From an uncultured Lachnospiraceae bacterium (GTDB lineage Bacteria > Bacillota > Clostridia > Lachnospirales > Lachnospiraceae), in contig CABUAW010000049.1 of NCBI GenBank assembly GCA_902489645.1, positions 1 to 18,362 of the forward strand: a stretch of DNA of 18,362 bases. The letters run 5' to 3'. The translations under genes and the position numbers were made by a program. Of this stretch, positions 5,660-11,627 are shown piece by piece. The notes beneath the pieces are model-generated. The model had not been told where the DNA came from, did not search any database, and worked only from the letters and a program-made list of their open reading frames with translations. The first letter of the stretch is position 1. Each line of letters begins with the position of its first letter.

Positions 5660-6592
5660 CTACTTCTGCAAGTTGTAAAACACCATATCCACTGTACAAA
5701 TCAGCACATTTTTATCATCTCTGACTTCTACCAGAAATGACCGGATTTTTCTTCCAAGCTTTTTAGGCTTTGCCTCGGCAATGAGATATTTTGGCCAAAA
5801 GGCCGCGTTTAAAAACTGAATATTACTATTGACGGTTGTACAGATTCCCCCCTGGGAGGACGCGGCCACACCGCAAACCGCATCGGCCAGAGTAAACAGA
5901 CAGCCGCCATGAACCGTTCCTATCGGATTCATATGCTCCGGGCGTATATCCAGCCGGGCCTTGCCGGTGCCCTCGCCTCGTTCCAGAAAACGGACGCCGA
6001 TATATTTCCCAAAATCATTATTACTCAGCATAACCCCCGTAACGCAGGCCATGGACATTCCCTCTTTATCCGGTATAAGGTTCAAATTGCAAAATTCCGC
6101 TTTGCCAATTTGGACGATAACAAGACTTCCCGGCTCACAGCGGAGTCTTTCTTTATCCCACACCAGTTCAAAGCCCTCGTCAAATCCCCATAACGCTATC
6201 ACCGAACCGCCCATCGCTTCACCGACACGCATTTTCTTTTCCTGTTCCACCCGTTCCATCCGGATAAAGCCGCGGACACCGCCGGCCATGAACATATTAA
6301 ACACCCGTCCCGAACCGCTCAGTTCAATCTGTTCATACTCCTCGCAGGAAAAGGTCTGGCCCGGCACGACAGATTTGGCCGCAGCTTCACCGCTTGCCAC
6401 TTCTGCCCGGCCGTCCAGCACCATATGATAACTTGATACGCTTTCACTTCCAAAACGAATGTTCTCATTTTCCTTTAACTGACTTAAGGAAAATCCTATT
6501 CTAAAATTTTCATTTTCTAAAGATATATTTTCCGGATACGAGAAAAAAAGTCTTTCTCCCACATCTTTTAATAATATTTTTGTAATTTCCAT
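5660..6592 (-). CDS. Fusion of a cupin-like (HutD/Ves-like) domain and a PaaI-type hotdog thioesterase
   Basis: The last 120 or so of 310 residues form a hotdog thioesterase of the PaaI/YdiI type, which hydrolyses acyl-CoA or related thioesters. NPIGTVHGG (about 222-230) is followed by the active-site region LADAVCGVAA (about 235-244), then the strands up to VDMVFYN. The first 185 or so residues are a beta-rich, cupin-like region: FRIGFSLSQL, YHMVLDGRAEV, VPGQTF and FNMFMAGGVRGF recall the HutD/Ves family, but this part is inferred. No signal peptide or membrane segment is seen. Start choice: an ATG at 6613 overlaps the -10 box TATAAT, so a transcript starting near 6605 could only use the ATG at 6592. 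Its ribosome site is weak (GGGATGTGG). Hotdog domain sure, N-terminal domain tentative. Confidence 0.82.
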   Translation of the reverse strand: MEITKILLKDVGERLFFSYPENISLENENFRIGFSLSQLKENENIRFGSESVSSYHMVLDGRAEVASGEAAAKSVVPGQTFSCEEYEQIELSGSGRVFNMFMAGGVRGFIRMERVEQEKKMRVGEAMGGSVIALWGFDEGFELVWDKERLRCEPGSLVIVQIGKAEFCNLNLIPDKEGMSMACVTGVMLSNNDFGKYIGVRFLERGEGTGKARLDIRPEHMNPIGTVHGGCLFTLADAVCGVAASSQGGICTTVNSNIQFLNAAFWPKYLIAEAKPKKLGRKIRSFLVEVRDDKNVLICTVDMVFYNLQK

Positions 6593-6611
6593 TTTTACCA
6601 CATCCCACACC

Positions 6612-6640
6612 ATTATATCTGTTTATTCGTGAAAAAACAA
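6612..6640 (-). promoter_or_regulatory. Probable sigma-A promoter of the cupin-hotdog gene
   Basis: Minus strand TTGTTT (6640-6635), 17-bp spacer, perfect TATAAT (6617-6612). It overlaps the upstream in-frame ATG at 6613 and so decides the start at 6592. The 5' leader is only about 13 nt. Confidence 0.6.
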
Positions 6641-6662
6641 TGTTAAAACTTATTATAAAGGC

Positions 6663-6690
6663 TGGCCATTTTATTTTTTTGTGTTATACT
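6663..6690 (+). promoter_or_regulatory. Probable promoter of the leader ORF and mgtE
   Basis: TATACT at 6685-6690 with an extended -10 (TGT just upstream). A weak -35, TGGCCA, lies at 6663-6668 with a 16-bp spacer. The start site is predicted near 6697, about 30 nt before the leader ORF and about 120 nt before mgtE. Confidence 0.5.
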
Positions 6691-6726
6691 GATTATTGAC
6701 ATTTTTCTGAAAGGCAGGTGGTTTTT

Positions 6727-6843
6727 ATGAAACATCATATAGAAAGTTTTCTCGACGTTCCCGGGCCCGAGCCCTCTGATTTTGTAAAAACTACATACCG
6801 AAAAGGAGAATGGCAATGTTTAATAAAATTAATGAATTATTAG
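6727..6843 (+). CDS. 38-codon leader ORF overlapping the mgtE start, candidate magnesium-responsive leader peptide
   Basis: ATG at 6727 with ribosome site AGGTGG (6716-6721, 5 nt away). It encodes a 38-aa peptide beginning MKHHIESFLDVPGPEPSD and ending KLMNY, stop at 6841-6843. The stop lies 28 nt inside mgtE in a different frame. The mgtE ribosome site (6803-6808) lies within the leader ORF, so ribosomes on the leader physically occupy the mgtE initiation region. Residues 10-18 (D-V-P-G-P-E-P-S-D) alternate Pro with acidic residues. This is the type of sequence that destabilises translating ribosomes at low magnesium in the enterobacterial MgtL leader. A GGGC-CCGA-GCCC hairpin (6763-6774) overlaps these codons. 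No signal or membrane segment. It could also be a chance ORF. Confidence 0.55.
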   Translation: MKHHIESFLDVPGPEPSDFVKTTYRKGEWQCLIKLMNY

Positions 6844-8150
6844 AAAACAAGCTGTACATGGAAGCCCGCCGGGAAATCGCCGAGATGAACCCGGTAGATA
6901 TTGCCGCATTGATTGAGGAATTTCCGGAAAATGAGCGCACTAAAATTTTCCGGCTGCTGCCGAAATCTCTGGCCGCCGACGTGTTTTCCTATCTTCCCAT
7001 CGAACTTGAGCAGGATATTATCGTTGCTCTGTCCGATAAAGAAGCCGGACACATTCTGGACAATTTGAATGCGGACGATGCGGCGGACCTGATTGACGAA
7101 ATGCCGGCCAACGTGGTAAAAAGGCTTTTAGCCAACGCCGACCCGGAAACACGCCGGGCTATCAACCACCTTCTCCAATATCCGGACGATTCCGCCGGAA
7201 GTATTATGACCGTGGAATTTATGGATTTAAAGGAAAGCTATACGGTGGAGCAGTCTCTTAGAAAAATCCGTATGGAAGGCATTGACAAAGAAACCATCAA
7301 TACCTGCTACATTCTGAATCCTCACCGGCGTCTGCTCGGCGCTATTTCTCTGCGCCGTCTGCTTTTAAGCGACCCGGTGGAAAAGATGAGTAATATCATG
7401 GAGGACCACGTAATTTCTGTAAGCACCCGGACGGACCAGGAAGAGGTCGCCCAGCTTTTCCAGAAATACGACTTTACGTCCATTCCTGTAGTAGACAGCG
7501 AAAACCGTCTCGTCGGCATTATCACCGTCGATGATATCGTAGATATCCTGCAGCAGGAAGCCACGGAAGATATTGAAAAGATGGCGGCGATTACGCCAAC
7601 GGACAAACCCTATATGAAAACGGGCATTTTTGAAACGTGGAAAAAACGTATTCCATGGCTGCTTATATTGATGATATCTGCCACATTTACCGGACGAATT
7701 ATTTCCCACTATGAAGCGGCGCTGGCTTCTTATGTGGTTTTAACCGCATTTATACCGATGCTTATGGACACGGGCGGAAACGCCGGAAGCCAGGCTTCCG
7801 TATCCATTATCCGTGGTCTTTCTCTGAATGAAATTGATTATTCGGACACATTAAAAATTATATTAAAGGAATTACTGGTTGGCATGCTTATCGGCGCCAC
7901 CCTGGCCGCTGCCAATTTTGTCAAATTACTCATTATTGACCGGGTATCCGTCACCATCGCAATGGTTGTTTGTATGACCCTGGTTGTCACTGTCATATTT
8001 GCAAAACTGGTGGGCTGTTCCCTGCCGATTCTGGCAAAACGCCTCGGCTTCGACCCGGCTGTCATGGCCAGCCCATTTATTACCACTATTGTGGACGCAT
8101 TGTCGCTGATGATGTATTTTAAAATCGCCGGTATGATTCTTCATATTTAA
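6816..8150 (+). CDS. mgtE: Magnesium transporter MgtE
   Basis: Magnesium-gated magnesium channel of the cytoplasmic membrane. The 444-aa protein has the family order: a helical MgtE N domain (about 1-125), a paired CBS domain (about 130-255, with LLGAISLRRLL and LVGIITVDDIVDIL), a connecting helix (TWKKRIPWLL), then a membrane domain of about five helices. MDTGGNAGSQ (317-326) is the family signature. Asp427 in TIVDALS corresponds to the pore magnesium-site Asp of Thermus MgtE. Magnesium bound between the N and CBS domains closes the channel. Start choice: AAGGAG (6803-6808) is 7 nt from the ATG at 6816 but only 1 nt from the ATG at 6810, so 6816 is preferred. It overlaps the leader ORF. No M-box riboswitch fits in the short leader. 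Confidence 0.95.
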   Translation: MFNKINELLENKLYMEARREIAEMNPVDIAALIEEFPENERTKIFRLLPKSLAADVFSYLPIELEQDIIVALSDKEAGHILDNLNADDAADLIDEMPANVVKRLLANADPETRRAINHLLQYPDDSAGSIMTVEFMDLKESYTVEQSLRKIRMEGIDKETINTCYILNPHRRLLGAISLRRLLLSDPVEKMSNIMEDHVISVSTRTDQEEVAQLFQKYDFTSIPVVDSENRLVGIITVDDIVDILQQEATEDIEKMAAITPTDKPYMKTGIFETWKKRIPWLLILMISATFTGRIISHYEAALASYVVLTAFIPMLMDTGGNAGSQASVSIIRGLSLNEIDYSDTLKIILKELLVGMLIGATLAAANFVKLLIIDRVSVTIAMVVCMTLVVTVIFAKLVGCSLPILAKRLGFDPAVMASPFITTIVDALSLMMYFKIAGMILHI

Positions 8151-8198
8151 CATTGAACGAATCTTTTGCTATGGGCAATGGTAAGATATAATAACTTA

Positions 8199-8370
8199 AA
8201 TATCCCAGAGCAACTTTTTCAAAGTATGTAACCCACTCTGACGCTTTCAGTCTTACGGCTGTAAAGCGCCAGTGGGCTATAAACTACTGTATACACATTA
8301 GGAGTTATTCCAACTGAATACATCGCCAAAGCTTATATAGAGCCATGCGGCTATCGCATGGTTTTCCTTA
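8199..8370 (+). ncRNA. Structured ORF-free stretch after mgtE: long 3' UTR or candidate small RNA
   Basis: There are 235 bp without a gene between mgtE and the next stop. A TATAAT at 8187-8192 with only a poor -35 could start an RNA near 8199. A long hairpin follows: CCCACT (8232-8237) with AGTGGG (8271-8276), then CGCTTT (8242-8247) with AAAGCG (8263-8268), topped by CAG/CTG. It has no T-tract after it. The stretch ends at the terminator at 8341-8369. I do not recognise a known RNA family. Hairpins of this kind also occur at the ends of IS200/IS605 elements, but no transposase is seen. Confidence 0.3.
8341..8369 (+). terminator. Rho-independent terminator downstream of mgtE
   Basis: CCATGCG (8343-8349), loop GCTAT, CGCATGG (8355-8361), then TTTTCCTT. 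AG before the stem can pair with TT after it. It lies 190 bp after the mgtE stop and just before the convergent small gene. Confidence 0.7.
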
Positions 8371-8385
8371 TACAATCAGAAACTT

Positions 8386-8637
8386 TCAGTCATTTTTCTT
8401 AGTGTGGATTAAATGCATCGCCGTTTCATAGTCCTCTTTACAGACATAAATAATATATTCGTACATTTCATCCGGATTCATCCCCATACTTCCCGTTCTC
8501 GCCCTGTCAATACGATGTTGCAAAAAGGTTTTCACCTTATATTCCAATCCATTTTCCGCCAATAGATTCTGAATCCTAATCATTTCCTGTAAAGAAAATG
8601 TCACCGCAAGCTCTTGCCGGTTAAAAACTGTCAGCAT
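8386..8637 (-). CDS. Small hypothetical protein (83 aa), weakly DUF2007-like
   Basis: Ribosome site GGGGGAG lies 5 nt before the ATG at 8637, and an extended -10 promoter lies upstream, so it is probably a real gene. The protein is soluble with no signal or membrane segment. The layout (IQNLLAENGLEYKVKT in the middle, YIIYVCKEDYETAMHLIH at the end) reads as helix-strand then strand-helix. This recalls the ferredoxin-like DUF2007 signal-transducing proteins, but I cannot confirm it. It is transcribed towards mgtE and is monocistronic. No function is proposed. Confidence 0.7.
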   Translation of the reverse strand: MLTVFNRQELAVTFSLQEMIRIQNLLAENGLEYKVKTFLQHRIDRARTGSMGMNPDEMYEYIIYVCKEDYETAMHLIHTKKND

Positions 8638-8657
8638 ACATACTCCCCCTTTTGTTC

Positions 8658-8686
8658 ATTATACCATGGCTCCCGGATTTGATAAA
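8658..8686 (-). promoter_or_regulatory. Promoter of the 83-aa gene
   Basis: Minus strand TATAAT (8663-8658) with extended TGG before it, and a weak -35 TTTATC (8686-8681) at 17 bp. The ribosome site follows within 15 nt. Confidence 0.55.
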
Positions 8687-8706
8687 TAAAATATTATAAA
8701 AATATG

Positions 8707-8769
8707 TTGACAGGCGACATATGTCGTGATACGATATATTTGAAGATGATATATCGTCACTCGACATAT
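8707..8769 (+). promoter_or_regulatory. padR promoter with stacked palindromic operators
   Basis: TTGACA (8707-8712), 17-bp spacer, TACGAT (8730-8735). The spacer holds the perfect palindrome CGACATATGTCG (8715-8726). From the -10 box onwards there is an inverted repeat ACGATATAT (8731-8739) / ATATATCGT (8749-8757). A further half-site, CGACATAT, lies at 8762-8769. PadR proteins typically bind AT-rich palindromes in their own promoters, so autorepression is likely. Confidence 0.75.
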
Positions 8770-8789
8770 TTTAATATTGGAGGATACAC

Positions 8790-9116
8790 ATGCCAAGAAA
8801 AAATGAGCCTCTTACTGAAAGTTATTTTTATATTCTTCTCTGTCTTTACCATGGGCCGATGCACGGATATGGTATTATGCAAAGAACGTCTGAGCTTTCT
8901 CAGGGAAATGTAAAAATCGGTTCCGGCACCATGTACGGCGCTACGGACAATATGATGAAAAAAGGATGGATTCGGGAAACCTTCAGCGAACATCCCGAAG
9001 ATAAACGCAAACGACTCTATGAACTGACCGATTCCGGCCGGGAGGCTTTGGAACAGGAAATCATACGTTTGAAGCATCTGGTAGAAATTTCGGAAAATAT
9101 ATTCAAGGAGAATTAA
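8790..9116 (+). CDS. PadR family transcriptional regulator
   Basis: A winged-helix repressor of 108 aa, typical of the short PadR-s2 class. Landmarks are YFYILLCLYHGPMHGYGI (residues 12-29, first helices), the recognition part IGSGTMYGATDNMMKKGWI (43-61) and the wing RKRLYELTDSGREALEQE (73-90), followed by a short dimerisation helix. GGAGG (8779-8783) lies 6 nt before the ATG. It is followed after 4 bp by a DUF2812-like membrane protein gene, a common PadR partner, so the two form an operon. The promoter carries several palindromes that probably bind this protein. The inducing ligand is unknown; in this family it is often a phenolic or antibiotic compound. Confidence 0.92.
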   Translation: MPRKNEPLTESYFYILLCLYHGPMHGYGIMQRTSELSQGNVKIGSGTMYGATDNMMKKGWIRETFSEHPEDKRKRLYELTDSGREALEQEIIRLKHLVEISENIFKEN

Positions 9117-9120
9117 TGCT

Positions 9121-9756
9121 ATGAAAGATACGATTACAAGCTATAAATTTTATGCCGTATGGGAATATGAACGCGAAGAAAATGACCTGAACGAAGCTTC
9201 CAAAAACGGTTTGCAGTTGGTCAACGGCGGTTGTTTCCACTCAACTTTCAAAAAAGACGACAGTGTCCGCTACATTTATCAATTGGACTTTTGTCCTAAT
9301 ATTCCTGACAGGGAGCGTTATATTGAATGTTTCCAGGATGCGGGCTGGGAATATATAAACTCCACCTTTAACGGATGGCATTATTTCCGTCGTCCATATG
9401 AATCCGGTCTTTGCCCGGAGGATATTAAAATTTACACGGACCTAGATTCCCTTTATGCCATGGAAAACCGATGGATACGAAATCTTCGCGTCCTCTCCAT
9501 ACTCACTTTGATTTTTGGCCTTTTATGTATCGGAATGGCCATATATCCCCACGGCGTGAGCGACGTACAAAAAACTATCTATGGATTGGAAGCCGCCGCA
9601 TTGATTATTCTTTCAGTCACCTTTTTTATGGCGCTGAAAAATATAAACCGTATGCGGCAAGGTGAAAAAGCCGGTTTTGTTCCGTCCACTCAAATCACTT
9701 TTTCGCTGGTTATCATTCTGGTTCTTTTATGCCTGATACTTATATTTGTTTTTTAA
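9121..9756 (+). CDS. DUF2812-like membrane protein, partner of PadR
   Basis: A 211-aa protein in two parts. The first 100 or so residues are soluble with the DUF2812 pattern: EREENDLNEASKNGLQLVN, YIYQLDF, FQDAGWEYINSTFNGWHYFR. Three membrane segments follow, at about 121-140, 152-170 and 190-211. The function of the family is not established; it is usually encoded next to a PadR regulator, as here. AAGGAG (9105-9110) lies in the end of padR, 10 nt before the ATG, so translation may be coupled. The protein ends within its last membrane helix. It is probably controlled by the upstream PadR. Confidence 0.82.
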   Translation: MKDTITSYKFYAVWEYEREENDLNEASKNGLQLVNGGCFHSTFKKDDSVRYIYQLDFCPNIPDRERYIECFQDAGWEYINSTFNGWHYFRRPYESGLCPEDIKIYTDLDSLYAMENRWIRNLRVLSILTLIFGLLCIGMAIYPHGVSDVQKTIYGLEAAALIILSVTFFMALKNINRMRQGEKAGFVPSTQITFSLVIILVLLCLILIFVF

Positions 9757-9910
9757 ATTCAGGCCGATATTTCATTTCATCTTTCACGATGCCGGGCAGC
9801 CTTTTCATCGGTTCCATCGCTTCGAACCGATGAATCCGGCCGGCCGTCGGCACAAATCCTACAAGTTTCTTAATTCGATTCCCCAAACCTTGGTTTTCAT
9901 TACCCCACAT
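9740..9910 (-). CDS. Possible 56-aa ORF or gene remnant, antisense in the padR operon / response regulator gap
   Basis: ATG at 9910-9908, stop at 9742-9740. The peptide starts MWGNENQGLGNRIKKLVGF and ends EMKYRPEFKKQI. It overlaps the last 17 bp of the DUF2812 gene and the promoter of the response regulator gene. The composition is protein-like and basic, but there is no ribosome site before its ATG. A second ATG in another frame with GGGG just upstream gives only 13 codons. It may be a decayed 3' end of a lost gene. I recognise no family. Confidence 0.22.
   Translation of the reverse strand: MWGNENQGLGNRIKKLVGFVPTAGRIHRFEAMEPMKRLPGIVKDEMKYRPEFKKQI
9806..9832. repeat. Perfect 9-bp hairpin in the gap before the response regulator gene
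   Basis: CATCGGTTC (9806-9814), 9-nt loop, GAACCGATG (9824-9832). Neither side has a T-tract, so it is not a classical terminator. CCGGCCGGCC follows at about 9836-9845. It could be an operator, or weakly end the padR-DUF2812 transcript. Confidence 0.45.
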
Positions 9911-9918
9911 GATACAAT
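9890..9918 (+). promoter_or_regulatory. Promoter of the response regulator gene
   Basis: TTGGTT (9890-9895), 17-bp spacer, TACAAT (9913-9918) with extended TGA just before it. The ribosome site AGGTGA (9945-9950) lies 4 nt before the ATG at 9955. Confidence 0.6.
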
Positions 9919-9954
9919 AAAATCACTCGGCAAAAAAATAAAGCAGGTGAATAT

Positions 9955-10626
9955 ATGTATACAATAGCTATTGTTGATGATGATTGTTATATCGGAAATA
10001 TGTTAGAAGAGGTACTGGTTCAGGCCGGATATTCGGTTCTGCGCGCCTACTCCGGCACGGAGGCTCTCTTGTTGTTTGAACACAGCCGCCCGAACCTCGT
10101 CCTCCTCGACCTGATGCTTCCGGGCCTCTCCGGCGAAGAGATTTTAGAAAAAATCTGTGATATTCCCGTCATTGTCATCAGCGCTAAAATAGATATCGAA
10201 AATAAAGTCAACGTTCTGTTAAACGGCGCCGCTGATTATCTGACCAAACCCTTTGATACGGCAGAGCTGCTTGCAAGAATTACCGTACAGCTTCGCACCC
10301 GGCGAGTTCCCGGGAACAGTTCTGTCCTTGTTTATGACGGTATTTTGCTGGACACAAAAAGTCACAGAGTAACTGTTGAAGCCTCGGATATCCGATTGAC
10401 CAAGACGGAATTTGCCATTTTGAAGCTTCTCATGCAAAACCCAAATCAGGTTATCACTAAATCCGTCATGCTGGACCGAATCAGCATGGATACGCCGGAT
10501 TGTATGGAAAGCTCTCTCAAGGTACATATCAGTAATCTGAGAAAAAAACTCCGGGACGTTAATGGCAAAGACTATATTGAGGCTGTCTGGGGCATCGGAT
10601 TCAAATTAAGCGATGGAAGCGTTTAA
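9955..10626 (+). CDS. OmpR/PhoB-family response regulator
   Basis: Cytoplasmic transcription factor activated by phosphorylation. Of 223 residues, 1-115 form the receiver domain: acidic pocket Asp8-Asp9, phospho-acceptor Asp52 in LLDLMLPG, Ser76 (switch position), Lys98 in LTKPF. Residues from about 123 form the winged-helix DNA-binding domain, with LTKTEFAILKLL, then the recognition helix ESSLKVHISNLRKKL and the wing VWGIGFKL. It has its own promoter and is followed by ABC transporter and kinase genes, its likely partner set. Between this gene and the ATPase gene lies a four-copy direct repeat of the kind such regulators bind. Confidence 0.95.
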   Translation: MYTIAIVDDDCYIGNMLEEVLVQAGYSVLRAYSGTEALLLFEHSRPNLVLLDLMLPGLSGEEILEKICDIPVIVISAKIDIENKVNVLLNGAADYLTKPFDTAELLARITVQLRTRRVPGNSSVLVYDGILLDTKSHRVTVEASDIRLTKTEFAILKLLMQNPNQVITKSVMLDRISMDTPDCMESSLKVHISNLRKKLRDVNGKDYIEAVWGIGFKLSDGSV

Positions 10627-10628
10627 TC

Positions 10629-10684
10629 TTTACGCTTTCTTTACGTTTCCCTTTACCGCCGCCTTAACCTTTCCTATTTAAAAT
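10629..10684 (+). promoter_or_regulatory. Probable activator-dependent promoter of the ABC-kinase genes with four direct repeats
   Basis: TTTACG (10629-10634), TTTACG (10640-10645), TTTACC (10652-10657) and CTTAAC (10663-10668) are spaced 11, 12 and 11 bp, about one helical turn apart. This is the usual layout of OmpR/PhoB-type binding sites. A -10-like TAAAAT lies at 10679-10684, and the region where a -35 would be has no match to TTGACA. That fits a promoter needing the bound regulator. The binding protein is inferred to be the product of the gene just upstream. Confidence 0.6.
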
Positions 10685-10712
10685 GGTTCTATCAAAATAA
10701 GGAGGCTATCTT

Positions 10713-11627
10713 ATGGAATATGTATTGACAACCCAGGCCCTCTCCAAACATTACGGCCATTTTAAAGCGCTGGACAATCTGACGATGAAGGTTCCGAAGG
10801 GCTCTATTTATGGATTCGTCGGAAAAAACGGCGCCGGAAAAACAACTTTAATCCGTCTTATCTGCGGACTCCAAGCTCCCTCTTCGGGAGAATACACACT
10901 TTACGGGCAGCCAAACACTTCACCCAACCTTTACAGTGCGAGGCGCCGTATGGGCGCTGTCGTGGAAACGCCCTCCATTTATTTAAATATGACCGCCGAA
11001 GAAAATCTGAAGCACCAATATATTATTTTAGGTAAGCCTTCATTTGAAGGCATTGGGGAATTGCTTCATCTGGTCGGGCTTGCTCAAACCGGACGAAAAA
11101 AGGCAAAAGACTTTTCCCTCGGCATGCGCCAACGCCTCGGCATCGCCATTGCTCTGGCCGGCGACCCGGATTTTCTTGTCCTGGATGAGCCTGTCAACGG
11201 TCTCGACCCCCAGGGCATTGTTGAAATTCGCGAATTAATCCTGAAATTAAACCGTGAACGCCAGATAACATTCCTCATATCCAGTCATATTCTGGATGAA
11301 CTTTCCAGGCTGGCCACCCACTACGGTTTTATAGACAAGGGCCGCATCATCAAAGAAATCAGTTCCGAAGAACTGGAAGCCGCCTGCCGAAAATGTATAC
11401 ACGTCGAGGTTACCGACACAAAAATCCTTGCCAGAGTATTGGATTGTTTTCATCTGGAATACACAATAATTTCCTCCAGAGAAGCCGAAATATACGGGCA
11501 CGTAGATATTTCTGCCCTGGCCCTCCGCCTTTCTGAAGAAAACTGTTCAATAATTACTATCAACGAAAAAGACGAAAGTCTGGAAAGCTACTATATACGT
11601 CTGGTAGGAGGTGAAACCCATGCGTAA
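10713..11627 (+). CDS. ABC transporter ATP-binding protein (BcrA-type)
   Basis: Drives export or sensing by ATP hydrolysis together with the permease encoded next to it. The 304-aa protein has Walker A GKNGAGKTT (37-45), a Q-loop region near VVETPSIY, a signature motif in the form SLGMRQR (about 135-141), Walker B FLVLDEP (154-160, catalytic Glu159), then NGLDPQG and the switch His in SSHILDE. The 90-residue C-terminal extension is typical of ATPases of bacitracin/lantibiotic self-protection and related ABC-2 systems. AAGGAGG lies 7 nt before the ATG. Its end overlaps the permease start by 8 bp, indicating coupled translation. The substrate is unknown. Confidence 0.93.
   Translation: MEYVLTTQALSKHYGHFKALDNLTMKVPKGSIYGFVGKNGAGKTTLIRLICGLQAPSSGEYTLYGQPNTSPNLYSARRRMGAVVETPSIYLNMTAEENLKHQYIILGKPSFEGIGELLHLVGLAQTGRKKAKDFSLGMRQRLGIAIALAGDPDFLVLDEPVNGLDPQGIVEIRELILKLNRERQITFLISSHILDELSRLATHYGFIDKGRIIKEISSEELEAACRKCIHVEVTDTKILARVLDCFHLEYTIISSREAEIYGHVDISALALRLSEENCSIITINEKDESLESYYIRLVGGETHA

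Noticed and set aside
5909..6428. Plus-strand ORFs of 94 and 155 aa
   Set aside because: Antisense to the cupin-hotdog gene; low-complexity Ser/Pro/Arg composition is typical of a shadow frame.
6697..6815. M-box magnesium riboswitch before mgtE
   Set aside because: The leader is only about 120 nt, most of it is an ORF, and I see none of the conserved M-box segments.
8199..8370. 6S RNA or T-box
   Set aside because: No closing stem with a central bubble that I can pair convincingly, and no T-box sequence; left as an unassigned structured region.
9806..9832. Terminator of the padR-DUF2812 operon
   Set aside because: The stem is perfect but neither strand has a T-tract after it.
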